From CAVVSD01 sp963757125 (GTDB lineage: Bacteria > Actinomycetota > Thermoleophilia > Solirubrobacterales > Solirubrobacteraceae): 64,000 bases of DNA. The stretch spans positions 62,001 through 126,000 of the forward strand of contig CAVWQP010000006.1 in NCBI GenBank assembly GCA_963757125.1, in the 5' to 3' direction. Both the position numbers and the translations under genes were made by a program. Positions 52,526 through 61,813 of this stretch are shown here, one piece after another (within the stretch, counting starts at the first letter, position 1; each line of letters opens with the position of its first letter). Under the pieces are notes generated by a model. It did no database searches. It was not told where the DNA came from and saw nothing but the letters and a program-made list of their open reading frames with translations.

Positions 52526-54998
52526 ATGGCCGACCACCGCTATGACCCGTCCGAGATCGAGCCCCGCTGGCAGAAGGTGTGGGCGGACGAGCACACCTGG
52601 GAGGTCGCCAACGACTCCGACGACCCACGGCCGAAGTCCTACGTGCTCGAGATGCTGCCGTACCCCAGCGGCGAGCCGCACATCGGGCACCTGAAGGTCT
52701 ACTCCGTCGGCGACGCCGTCGCGCACTTCCACCGGCGCACCGGCCGCCGGGTGCTTCACCCGATGGGCTACGACGCGTTCGGCCTGCCCGCGGAGAACCA
52801 CGCGATCCGCACCGGCCAGCATCCGCGCGAGTCGACGGAGGAGGCGATCGCCTCCTTCCAGCGGCAGTTCCGCGAGTGGGGCATCTCGATCGACTGGACG
52901 CGCGAGTTCGGCACGCACGAGCCGCGCTACTACCGCTGGACGCAGTGGATCTTCCTGCAGCTCTTCAAGCACGGCCTCGCCTATCGCAAGGAGTCCGCGG
53001 TCAACTGGGACCCGGTCGAGGAGACCGTCCTGGCCAACGAGCAGGTCATCGACGGGCGCGGCGAGCGCTCCGGCGCGCTCGTGGAGATCCGTCAGCTCGA
53101 GCAGTGGTTCTTCCGCATCACCGACTACGCGGACCGCCTCGTCGCCGACCTCGACACGATCGACTGGCCCGAGCACGTCAAGCGGATGCAGCGCAACTGG
53201 ATCGGGCGCTCGGAGGGTGCCGAGGTCACGTTCCGTTGCGAGGAGCTCGGCGTCGACTACCCGGTCTTCACCACGCGGCCCGACACGCTGTTCGGCGCGA
53301 CGTTCTTCGTCCTCGCGCCCGAGCACCCGGACGTCCTGCGGCTCGCCGCCGGCACGCCCTACGAGGAGGAGGCGCGCGCCTACATCAACGGTGTCGTGGC
53401 CGAGGACCGCGAGGAGCGCGGCGACGCCGCGCGCCCGAAGACCGGCGTCTTCCTGGGGCGGACCGTGACCAACCCGGTCAACGGCCGCGAGCTGCCCATC
53501 TACGTCTCCGACTACGTGCTCATGGAGTACGGCACCGGCGCCCTCATGGCGGTGCCCGCGCACGACGAGCGCGACTTCGCGTTCGCCGCAGGCGTACGGG
53601 CTGCCGATCGAGCGGGTCGTGGAGGGCGGCGACGAGCTGCCCTACACCGGCGACGGGCCGCTGGTGAACTCGGACCCCGAGTTCGACGGCCTGGGGAACC
53701 GCGAGGCGCTGACGCGGATCGTCGCGTGGCTCGAGGACCAGGGGCGCGGGCACGCGTCGATCAACTACCGCCTGCGCGACTGGCTGATCTCCCGCCAGCG
53801 CTACTGGGGCTGCCCGATCCCGATCATCCACTGCGAGCGCGACGGACTCGTGCCGGTCCCCGAGGACCAGCTGCCGGTGCCGCTGCCCGACGTTCAGGAC
53901 TACAAGCCCAAGGGCCGTTCGCCGTTGGCGGCGGCCGAGGACTGGGTCAACGTCACCTGCCCGACGTGCGGGGGGCCGGCGAAGCGCGAGACGGACACGA
54001 TGGACACGTTCGTCGACTCGTCCTGGTACTTCCTGCGCTACTGCGACGCGCTGAACGACGAGGCCCCGTGGGACCCGGCGGCGATCGACATGTGGATGCC
54101 GGTCGACCAGTACATCGGCGGTGTCGAGCACGCGATCCTCCATCTCCTCTACGCCCGCTTCTTCTGCAAGGCCCTGACGGACCTCGGGCTGCTCGACGTC
54201 AATGAGCCGTTCCAGGCGCTGTTCACGCAGGGGATGGTCAACTACCTGAACCCGCGCACGGGCCATACGGAGAAGATGTCGAAGTCTCGTGGCAATGTTG
54301 TTTCACCTGCGCCGATCGTGGAACGTTTCGGCGCGGACACGGCCCGCTGCTACATCCTCTTCATGGGCCCGCCGGACCAGGACGCCGGGTGGTCCGACGA
54401 CGGCGTCGAGGGCATGCATCGCTTCCTCGGTCGCCTGTGGCGGACGGCCGCCGAGGCCGCAGACGAGCTGCCAGACGAGCCCGTCCCGGCGATGGCCGAG
54501 CTCAACGCCGACGCGCTGCGGATCATGCGCAAGGCGCACTGGGCGATCGACAAGGTCACCGCCGATCTCGCGGGGCGCTTCGCGTTCAACACCGCGATCG
54601 CAGCGGTCATGGAGCTCGTCAACGAGGTCACGCCGGCCAAGCGCGGCGAGGCCCAGCCCGGGGTGGTGCGTTTCGCGCTGGCGACCGCGGCCTCGCTGCT
54701 GTCCCCCTTCGCGCCGCACGCGTCGGCCGACGCTTACGACCTCCTCACCGGCGACCGCGTGTGGGAGCAGCCCTGGCCGACCGCCGATCCCGTGTTCCTG
54801 GAGACCGAGACGTTCGAGCTGGTGTGTCAGGTGAACGGGAAGGTGCGCGACCGCCTGCTGGCCCCGGCGGCAGCGGACAAGGACGAGCTCATCGAGCTGG
54901 CGCTCGCGGCGCCCAACGTGCTCGCGCACGTGGACGGCAAGCAGGTCGTGAAGACGATCGTCGTCCCGGGCCGGCTCGTGAACGTCGTCGTCCGGTAG
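52526..54998 (+). CDS. leuS: Leucyl-tRNA synthetase, broken by one extra base
   Basis: The class Ia synthetase is about 823 aa. YPSGEPHIGHLKVYSVGD (HIGH region), MGYDAFGLPAENHAI, RNWIGRSEGAEV and the editing-domain TTRPDTLFGATF are in the first frame. One extra G at 53588 (FAFA then QAYGLPIERVVEGG) shifts it, and the second frame supplies SRQRYWGCPIPIIHC, MDTFVDSSWYFLRY, KMSKSRGN (KMSKS) and the anticodon domain to 54998. It charges tRNA-Leu and must be functional, so an error is likely. Confidence 0.95.
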
Positions 54999-54999
54999 C

Positions 55000-55491
55000 T
55001 CAGGCGCTCGCGCGCCCGCGCGACCAGATGTCGGCGCACTCGAGGCAGACCGTCTCGGGGACGAGCCCCGCGCGCATGCCCAGCCGGAAGATCTCGCAGC
55101 CGAGGCAGAGCCCGGCGAAGGCCTCGAGCGACGCGGCGGCGGCGAGCACGAGCAGGACGACCGTCGCCGCCGTGTCGAGACCGAGGACGAGGCCGAGCAC
55201 GAGGGCTGCGGTCGACATGGCGGCGCCCATGGCCTGCGCGAAGCGCTTCGGGGGGCCGGGGACGATCTTCGGTGCGCCGAGCCGGGGTGCGATGACGCGC
55301 GTCGCGAGTTGGCCGAGCGGGGAGAGGCGCGGGCCGGTGAGCACGCGCGCCCAGAAGCCGTAGGCGAGCGGGATCGTCAGCCAGAACGCGCCGGTCGCGG
55401 CCGTGACGATGGCGAGGACCACGACGCCCGCGGCCACCGTGCGGGCGGCCTTCTCGTTGACGGTGCGGGGGAAGCCGATCGGGTTCGCCAT
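55000..55491 (-). CDS. DUF4395 membrane protein
   Basis: The 163-aa protein has the DUF4395 pattern GFPRTVNEKAARTVAAGVV, then a hydrophobic pair, PKIVPGPPKRFAQAMG, two more helices and a cysteine-bearing end (GLCLGCEIFRLGM, CLEC). The paired Cys suggest a metal or redox link, as such proteins often sit near thioredoxin-like genes. TACACT ends 10 bases before its ATG. It is convergent with leuS, one base between the stops. Confidence 0.88.
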   Translation of the reverse strand: MANPIGFPRTVNEKAARTVAAGVVVLAIVTAATGAFWLTIPLAYGFWARVLTGPRLSPLGQLATRVIAPRLGAPKIVPGPPKRFAQAMGAAMSTAALVLGLVLGLDTAATVVLLVLAAAASLEAFAGLCLGCEIFRLGMRAGLVPETVCLECADIWSRGRASA

Positions 55492-55501
55492 GGCTCCGAT
55501 C

Positions 55502-55507
55502 AGTGTA
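55502..55507 (-). promoter_or_regulatory. Candidate -10 box of the DUF4395 gene
   Basis: On the minus strand TACACT ends 10 bases before the ATG at 55491. It is the same hexamer as in front of rplU. Confidence 0.38.
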
Positions 55508-55602
55508 GTCCCGATATCTGATCGGGAATCGCGAGTCTGATTCGGCGCTGGGCCGCGCGCGAGTTGTCACACCTGCGTGCTGATCCGTGACGGGCCGCTG
55601 CT

Positions 55603-55608
55603 TAGCGT
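55603..55608 (+). promoter_or_regulatory. Candidate -10 box of comEA
   Basis: TAGCGT ends 7 bases before GTG 55616. Confidence 0.4.
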
Positions 55609-55615
55609 CCGGCCC

Positions 55616-56200
55616 GTGCCCGATCTCGATCCCCGTCGCGTCGCGCTCCTGGCAGCGGTCGTCCTTGCGGTCGTCGTCATCGGCGTGCGCGGGTTGGGCG
55701 GGGGCGCGGGCTCTGGTGCGCCACCTGCCGCCACGCTGCCGGTGCAGCCCGCGGCCGCGGCCACCGGGACGGAGGGCGGCCAGGTCACCGTGCACGTGGC
55801 CGGTGCGGTGCAGCATCCGGGCGTCTACCGGCTGCGCCGCGGCGAGCGCGTCGACGACGCGGTGCGGCGTGCCGGCGGCCCGGCCCGGCGCGCCGATCTG
55901 TCCGCGGTGAACCTCGCCGCGGTCGTGGAGGACGGCAGGCAGGTGCTCGTGCCGATCCGCGCGCCGACAGGGAGCGCGGCCGGGACGACATCGACCTCGG
56001 CGACCCCGGCGAAGGTCAACCTCAACACCGCGACGCCCGAGCAGCTCGACACGCTCGCGGGCGTCGGCCCGGCGACGGCGGCGAAGATCCTGGCCTTCCG
56101 CGAGCAGCACGGTGGCTTCGGCTCGGTCGAGGAGCTCGGCGACGTGCCCGGGATCGGCGAGGTGCGCCTCGAGGCGCTGCGCGACCTGGTGACGGTGTGA
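55616..56200 (+). CDS. comEA: ComEA-like DNA-binding competence protein
   Basis: GTG 55616 gives 194 aa; GTG 55577 is a longer option. One N-terminal membrane helix (about residues 8-25) is followed by an Ala/Pro linker. An SLBB domain covers about 55-110 (VTVHVAGAVQHPGVYRLRRGER), and the C-terminal helix-hairpin-helix pair has KVNLNTATPEQLDTLAGVGP and DVPGIGEVRLEALR. It captures double-stranded DNA outside the membrane for ComEC. The comEC gene overlaps its stop (GTGA). Confidence 0.93.
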   Translation: MPDLDPRRVALLAAVVLAVVVIGVRGLGGGAGSGAPPAATLPVQPAAAATGTEGGQVTVHVAGAVQHPGVYRLRRGERVDDAVRRAGGPARRADLSAVNLAAVVEDGRQVLVPIRAPTGSAAGTTSTSATPAKVNLNTATPEQLDTLAGVGPATAAKILAFREQHGGFGSVEELGDVPGIGEVRLEALRDLVTV

Positions 56201-58527
56201 GGGCGTGGATCGACGACGCGCGGCGCCATCCCCGGCATCTCCTGCTGGGAGGGCTCGTCGCGGGGCTGGCGCTGGGGGCGGCGGCGCCCGGCGGCTGGCC
56301 GGTGGCGGCGATCGCGGCGGCCCTCGCGGTGGCGGGCGCGAGCCCGTGGCTCGCGCTCTGGGTGCGTGGCGGACCGCCGACCGCCGCGGTGCTGGGTGCA
56401 GGCATCGTGGTCGCGCTCGCGGTCGGGGCGCTCGTCGCACACGCGCGGATGGATGCGATCGACGGGACGACGCTGACGCCGCTCATCGGCCGCCAGGTGC
56501 ATATGACGGCGACGGTCCTGGAGCCGCCGGAGCGCAAGGCGTGGGGGACGGTGCTCGCTCCGGCGGAACTGGCCAACGGCGAGCGGGTGGTGCTGCGCCT
56601 CGCGTCGCACGGCGGGGTGCGGGCGCGGTGGCCGCGGTCGCCGACGGGCACCGAGGTCCGGGTCCGCGGCCGGATGCTGGCGCTCGGGCCCGCCGACGAG
56701 TACGAGCGGCGTCGCGGCGCCCACGCGCAGATCTCGGTCGACCGGCTCGAGCCGACGGGGCGGCGACGAGGCGGCGTGGCCGGCGCGCTCGACGGTGTGC
56801 GGCGCCGCGCGGAGCAGGCGCTGTCGAGTGCCCTGCCGCCGGGCTCTGCGGCACTCGGCCGGGGGATGGTGCTCGGGCAGGACGACGCGCTCGCCGACGA
56901 CGTCCGCGAGGACTTCCGCACGAGCGGTCTCGCCCATCTGCTCGCGGCGAGCGGGACGAACGTCGCGCTGCTCGCCGCGCTCGTGCTCGGCGTCGCCACG
57001 GCCGCCGGCGTCGGTCTCACAGGACGGCTGCTGCTCGCGATGGCAGCGGTGGCGGCGTACGTGCCACTGGCCGGTGGAGGCCCGTCGATCCAGCGTGCCG
57101 GTGTCATGGGCGCCGCAGCGCTGCTGGCGATGCTCGTCGGACGGCCGTCGTCGCGCTGGTACGCGCTGCTGCTGGCCGCGGCGGCGACGTTGACCCTGAA
57201 CCCGTATGCGCTGGCCGACGTCGGCTGGCAGCTCAGCTTCGCCGCCGTCGTGTCGCTGCTGGCGGTCGGACCCGCACTCGCGCTGTCGCTTCGAAGAGCG
57301 ATGCCGCGGCCGGTCGCCGAGGCGCTGGCGCTCACGATCGCGGCGACCGTGGGCACCGCGCCGCTCGTCGCCCTGCACTTCGGGCGCCTGTCCGTGGTGT
57401 CGGTCGGCGCGAATCTGCTCGCCGCGCCGGTCGTGGCCCCCGTGATGTGGCTCGGCGCGATCGCGGCGACGCTGGGACAGGTGGCGCCCCCGCTCGCGTG
57501 GCTCCCGGCCTGGCTCGCCGGCCCGCCGCTCGGCTACCTGGCGTGGCTGGCGCGGATCGCGGCGCGGATGCCAGGCGCGGAGGCGTCGTTCGCTCTGACG
57601 CCGCTTGGCGCGGTGGCGGCCTATGCGCTGATGGCGGGCGCCTTCGTCGGTGCGCGGGGCCGATGGGCGCCGCGGCTGCGCCGGACGACGCGGCGGACCA
57701 GGCTCGCGGCCGCGCTGACGGTCGTCCTGGCGCTGGGGGTGGGAGCGGCCCGCGCGCGGGGCCCGGGCCCACCGGACGGACTGGTGGTGTCGTTCCTGGA
57801 CGTCGGCCAGGGAGACGCGACGCTGATCCAGCACGGGGAGCACGCGGTGCTCGTCGACACCGGGAGGCCGGACGGCCCGATCGTGCGCAGGCTCCGCGAG
57901 GCCGGCGCGCGGCGGCTGGACCTCCTCGTCTTGACGCATGCGTCGGCCGACCACGACGGCGGGGCGGCGGCGGTGTTGCGGGCCGTGCCGGTCGGCGAGG
58001 TGCTCGACGGCGGGGAGCTGACCCAGCGCACGACGGGGCTGCGCGCGGCGGCGGCCGAGGCGCGGGCGCGGCGGGTCGCGCGGGTCGCCAGCGACGTCGG
58101 TCAGACCGTGCGTGCCGGGCCGATCACGGCGCGCGTGCTGTGGCCGCCGCGGTCGCGCACGGCGGGGCACGATGCCGACCCGAACCTCCGCGCGACGGTG
58201 CTGCACGTCTCCGACGGCGCGTTCGACCTGCTGCTCAGCGCGGACGCCGAGTCCGAGGTGCTGCGGCGGATCGACCTGCCGGCGGTGGAGGCGATGAAGG
58301 TCCCGCACCACGGGAGCTCGGATCCGGGGTTGCCCGCGGTCCTCGAGCGCCTGCGGCCGCAGGTCGCGGTGATCCCGGTCGGGCGCAACACGTACGGGCA
58401 CCCGGCGCCGAGCACGCTGGCGGCGCTGCGGGCGGCCGTGCCGGTGGTGCGGCGCACCGACCGCGACGGCACCGTACGGCTGCACGTCTCGCGCGACGGC
58501 ATGCGGATAGAGGAGACTGGTCGGTAG
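56197..58527 (+). CDS. comEC: ComEC/Rec2 DNA-import channel protein
   Basis: The 776-aa protein has an N-terminal DUF4131 region (about 1-175) with two helices and an OB-like part. The competence membrane domain follows (about 195-500, roughly ten helices, with HLLAASGTNVALLAAL and PLAGGGPSIQRAGVMG), then a C-terminal MBL domain from about 525 (VVSFLDVGQGDATLI, LTHASADHDGG, KVPHHGSSDP). It imports single-stranded DNA; the MBL part is thought to degrade the other strand. Together with comEA it shows a DNA-uptake pathway, though no pilus genes are in the window. Confidence 0.94.
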   Translation: MRAWIDDARRHPRHLLLGGLVAGLALGAAAPGGWPVAAIAAALAVAGASPWLALWVRGGPPTAAVLGAGIVVALAVGALVAHARMDAIDGTTLTPLIGRQVHMTATVLEPPERKAWGTVLAPAELANGERVVLRLASHGGVRARWPRSPTGTEVRVRGRMLALGPADEYERRRGAHAQISVDRLEPTGRRRGGVAGALDGVRRRAEQALSSALPPGSAALGRGMVLGQDDALADDVREDFRTSGLAHLLAASGTNVALLAALVLGVATAAGVGLTGRLLLAMAAVAAYVPLAGGGPSIQRAGVMGAAALLAMLVGRPSSRWYALLLAAAATLTLNPYALADVGWQLSFAAVVSLLAVGPALALSLRRAMPRPVAEALALTIAATVGTAPLVALHFGRLSVVSVGANLLAAPVVAPVMWLGAIAATLGQVAPPLAWLPAWLAGPPLGYLAWLARIAARMPGAEASFALTPLGAVAAYALMAGAFVGARGRWAPRLRRTTRRTRLAAALTVVLALGVGAARARGPGPPDGLVVSFLDVGQGDATLIQHGEHAVLVDTGRPDGPIVRRLREAGARRLDLLVLTHASADHDGGAAAVLRAVPVGEVLDGGELTQRTTGLRAAAAEARARRVARVASDVGQTVRAGPITARVLWPPRSRTAGHDADPNLRATVLHVSDGAFDLLLSADAESEVLRRIDLPAVEAMKVPHHGSSDPGLPAVLERLRPQVAVIPVGRNTYGHPAPSTLAALRAAVPVVRRTDRDGTVRLHVSRDGMRIEETGR

Positions 58528-58681
58528 GTTCGCGCAGTCGATGCAACCGCCTGACCGAGAGCGCTCGTCGAGTCCGTCGCGTAGACGCCGGCGCCGGCGC
58601 GCGCTGACTGGTCGAGGATCTCAGATGCCTGAGCGCGTCGCGCTGCCGGTCCGCGGCCAGTCGCACGTGGAGGCGTAGCCG

Positions 58682-59903
58682 GTGCCGGGCTCGCGGTCGC
58701 CGGACGTCGGACTGGTTCTGGGCAACGAGATCCCGCCGGAGGACCTCGTCCGGCTCGCGCGCCTCGGCGAGCAGCTGGGCTTCGACGAGCTCTGGCTGCC
58801 CGAGGACTACTTCTTCAACGGGGGCATTGCGAGCGCCGCGACCGTGCTGGCGGCGACCGAGCGCGTCCGGATCGGCTTGGGCATCGTGTCCTGCATGGCC
58901 CGTCACCCCGCGGTGCTCGCGATCGAGTGCTCGGTGCTCGCCCGCATCCACCCTGGGCGTCTGACGATCGGCGTCGGGATCGGTCAGCCCGCCTGGGTGC
59001 GGCAGATGGGCATCTACCCCGCGTCGCAGCTCGCGGCGCTCGAGGAGTGCGTCACCGGACTGCGCGAGCTCCTCGCCGGCGAGTCGGTGACACGGACCGG
59101 GAAGGAGCTTCCTGTTCGACGACGTCCAGCTGACGCACCCGGCGACGTCCGACGTGCCGATCTACGTTGGTGTGATCGGGCCCAAGCTGCTGCGCCTGGC
59201 GGGCAGAATCGCGGACGGCATCATCGCGTCGATCTTCGCGAGCACCGCGTACCTCCGCTGGATGCGGGCGCAGGTTGCCGGGGGTGCGGACCCACGCCGC
59301 GACGAACGCCACCGGCTGGCCTGCTTCGCGATGTTCTCGGTCGACCACAACGCCGACCGGGCGCTCGCGGCACTGCGTCCGACGATGGCGTTCTACCTCT
59401 CGGTGCTCGCGGAGAGCAAGCTCATCGAGGTCTACGGGATCCGCGAGGAGCTGGCGGCGCTCAACGAGGGCGGGCCCGAGCGGATCGCGGCCGAGATGCC
59501 CGACGAGTGGCTGCGCGATCTGGCGGTCGTCGGCACGCCCACCGACTGCGTCGCCCAGATCCGGCGCCTACGGGATGCCGGCGCGGACTCCGTCGCGCTG
59601 TTCCCGATGCCGGCCGATCAGTCCGCCGACCTGATCCGCCTGGCCGGGACCGACGTGCTCCCACGCCTGGGGCGCGCCGCCGCGGCGCAGGAGAGCGTGC
59701 TCGGTCGAGCCGAGCGCGAGCCGCAGACACTCGATCTCGAGCACCATCGTCGGGATGGTTCGCGCGAACCAGGCGACGATGCGTTCGATGCTCGGGATCG
59801 CCGTCGGCCCGCGGGAACGCCGTCGCGGGAAGCGCCTCAGCGGCGAGCGCCACCAGCTCCTCGCGGCCGCTCGCGAAGCGCGGGGTCTGTGCGAGCGTTC
59901 TGA
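58682..59903 (+). CDS. LLM-class flavin/F420 oxidoreductase, broken by one extra base
   Basis: GTG 58682 has GGAGG 8 bases upstream. The first frame gives VGLVLGNEIPPEDLVRLARL, ELWLPEDYFFNGGIASAATV and PGRLTIGVGIGQPAW. One extra C at 59108 (TGKE then FLFDDVQLTHP) moves to the frame with VPIYVGVIGPKLLRLAGRIADG and ends as a normal LLM protein near VLPRLG (about 59680). The open frame runs on to 59903 through the convergent DehI-like gene, and residues after about 335 are probably not native. The true end is uncertain. Substrate unknown. Confidence 0.78.
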
Positions 59904-60453
59904 TGTCCGTCCACGCGCGTTCGGCGACGTCGGGCCAGCCGTGCGCCAGCTCGCGCCAGAGGCCGGGCACCGTGACCCCGCCGTGGCACAGGAGGACGTC
60001 GTCGAGGAGCGATCGGCCCGCGCGGTCGGGCAGCGGCGCCTCGAGCACGCGCGCAGGCTCGAGTCCGTCGGCCAGCGCGGCGAGGATGAGCATGCCCGCC
60101 GGGTTGGCGACGTTGTAGCGCTCGATGACGGCCTGGATGGAGTCGGTCTCCGCACCGGCGCTCACCGGCCGGGGCTCGAGCTGCCGCGCGACGTCGGCCG
60201 CCAGCTCGACGCCGCGGCGCGCGTAGGTCGCCCGCCGGTCGGCCGGCGTGGCCGACGCTGCTTCCACGACGGCTGCGAGGTAGCTCTCGTGCACCGCGAG
60301 CATGCGGAAGACCGTCGGGACGAATGGCACCCCCAGGAGCTCGCGCAGGCGGGAGTAGAGGTCGGCGACCGAGTCGCCTGCCTCGTCCTCGGCGATCTCG
60401 CGGGGGCCGCGCAGGACGGCCGCCCGCGCGATGTCGGTCCGTGGCTCGGTCAT
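59568..60453 (-). CDS. DehI-like protein (halocarboxylic-acid dehalogenase family fold), broken by one extra base
   Basis: ATG 60453; about 294 aa, near DehI length. DLYSRLRELLGVPFVPTVFR, AVIERYNVANPAGMLILAAL and LLCHGGVTVPGLWRELAHGW correspond to DehI blocks. The region of the DehI catalytic Asp (HGPASDF in the Pseudomonas enzyme, as recalled) here reads HGGVTVP, without an Asp, so dehalogenase activity is doubtful. An extra base at 59799 shifts the frame before IPSIERIVAWFARTIPTMVL. TACGAT ends 8 bases before the start. The 3' part overlaps the opposing LLM gene, and its exact end is not certain. Confidence 0.65.
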
Positions 60454-60461
60454 GCGCGCCG

Positions 60462-60467
60462 ATCGTA
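60462..60467 (-). promoter_or_regulatory. Candidate -10 box of the DehI-like gene
   Basis: On the minus strand TACGAT ends 8 bases before the ATG at 60453. Confidence 0.38.
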
Positions 60468-60580
60468 TCCCGTGGTGCGCGCGCGCCGGCACCGACGTGC
60501 CACGACGCGTAGGTTCCCTGCGCAGTCACGAGTTCGGCCGACACCTTGGACGCGACGGGTCACCCCAACCGAGCAGCGCA

Positions 60581-61795
60581 GTGACCGCGGTGATGCCGTC
60601 GCCCGCGGTCGGCGACGCGCGCCGCGCCGCGCTGACGGCGGCCACCGCGGCGCTGTTCGGGGTGGGGTGGGGGGCCAACCAGTTCGCGCCGCTGCTGCTC
60701 GTCTACCACAGCGATCTCGGGGTCGGCGAGGCGACGACCGAGGCGATGTTCGGCGTCTACGCCATCGGGTTGATCCCCGGTCTGCTCATCGGCGGCCCCC
60801 TGTCCGACCGCATCGGGCGCCGGGCCGTCGTGCTGCCCGCGGCTGCGTTGTCGGTGCTCGCCACCGTCCTGCTGATGTTCGGCGGGCAGACGATCGTCGC
60901 GCTGTTCGCCGGCCGCCTGCTCGCGGGCATCGTGAGCGGAGCGGTCTTCAGTGCCGCGACGACGTGGCTTCGGGAGACGTCCCTGGCGGCCGGCGTCGGG
61001 GCGTCGGCGGCGTCGCGGACGGCGGCGGCGATGAGCGCGGGCTTCGGACTGGGGCCGCTCGTGGCGGGGATGATCGCGCAGTGGGCGCCCGCGCCGACGG
61101 TGCTGCCCTACGTGCCGCACCTGCTGCTCATGGTCGTCGTCCTCGAGCTGCTGCGCCGCGCTCCCGCCGACGCGATCCGGCCGGCGGTGCCGGCGGCGCC
61201 ATCCGGGCGCCGAGCGCGCCTGGCGATCCGCAGCCATCCGCGCTTCCGGTGGATCGTCGTGCCGCTCGCGCCGTGGGCGTTCGCCGCGCCGGTCATCGCC
61301 TTCGCGCTGCTCCCGACCGTCACCGGGGTCGGGGACCGCGCCCACGGGATCGTCCTGGCGGCGGCGCTCGCCGCGATCACGGCGCTCACCGGTGCCGTCG
61401 TGCAGCCCGTCGCCCGGCGGCTGGGGCTCTCGCCGATCGTCCTCGGCTGCGCCGGCCTCGTGACGCTCGCGGCCGGGCTCGGCCTGGGCGTCGTGACGCT
61501 CGAGGGACGGGACTGGGTCCTCGTGCCGACCAGCCTGGTGCTGGGCGGCGCGTACGGCCTGTGCCTCGTCGCCGGCCTCATCGAGGTGCAGCGGCTCGCC
61601 TCGCCGGTGGAGCTCGCCCGTGCCACGTCGGTCTACTACGCGCTGACGTATCTGGGGTTCGCCGCGCCGTACCTCCTCACGCGCGCCCACGCGTGGGCGT
61701 CGTATCCGACGCTGCTGACCCTCGTCGCGGGCCTGGCGCTCGCGACCGCCGCGACCATCGCCGTGGAGAACGCCCGGCACCCGTCGACGCCTTGA
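60581..61795 (+). CDS. MFS transporter
   Basis: With GTG 60581 the protein is 404 aa; ATG 60593 is nearly as likely, while ATG 60431 would add a hydrophilic stretch unlike an MFS start. About 12 helices are seen, with GGPLSDRIGRRAVVLPAA as the loop-2/3 motif (GxxxDRxGRR) and FGLGPLVAGMIAQW in TM5. TAGGTT at 60510-60515 may be its -10. It likely exports or imports a small organic compound. It lies directly before the second dehydrogenase, 18 bp apart. Confidence 0.88.
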   Translation: MTAVMPSPAVGDARRAALTAATAALFGVGWGANQFAPLLLVYHSDLGVGEATTEAMFGVYAIGLIPGLLIGGPLSDRIGRRAVVLPAAALSVLATVLLMFGGQTIVALFAGRLLAGIVSGAVFSAATTWLRETSLAAGVGASAASRTAAAMSAGFGLGPLVAGMIAQWAPAPTVLPYVPHLLLMVVVLELLRRAPADAIRPAVPAAPSGRRARLAIRSHPRFRWIVVPLAPWAFAAPVIAFALLPTVTGVGDRAHGIVLAAALAAITALTGAVVQPVARRLGLSPIVLGCAGLVTLAAGLGLGVVTLEGRDWVLVPTSLVLGGAYGLCLVAGLIEVQRLASPVELARATSVYYALTYLGFAAPYLLTRAHAWASYPTLLTLVAGLALATAATIAVENARHPSTP

Positions 61796-61813
61796 CGGCG
61801 CAAGACTGCGCCG

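Noticed and set aside
13158..53588. Programmed +1 frameshifting as explanation for the broken genes
   Set aside because: The sites share no slippery sequence, stop codon or stem-loop, and they occur in unrelated essential genes; a sequence error is simpler.
58541..58678. 45-codon ORF after comEC with TAGGTT 10 bases upstream
   Set aside because: The translation is mostly Arg and Ser with no hydrophobic or domain pattern; the box overlaps the comEC stop. The rest of the 154-bp gap holds only the ribosome site for the next gene.
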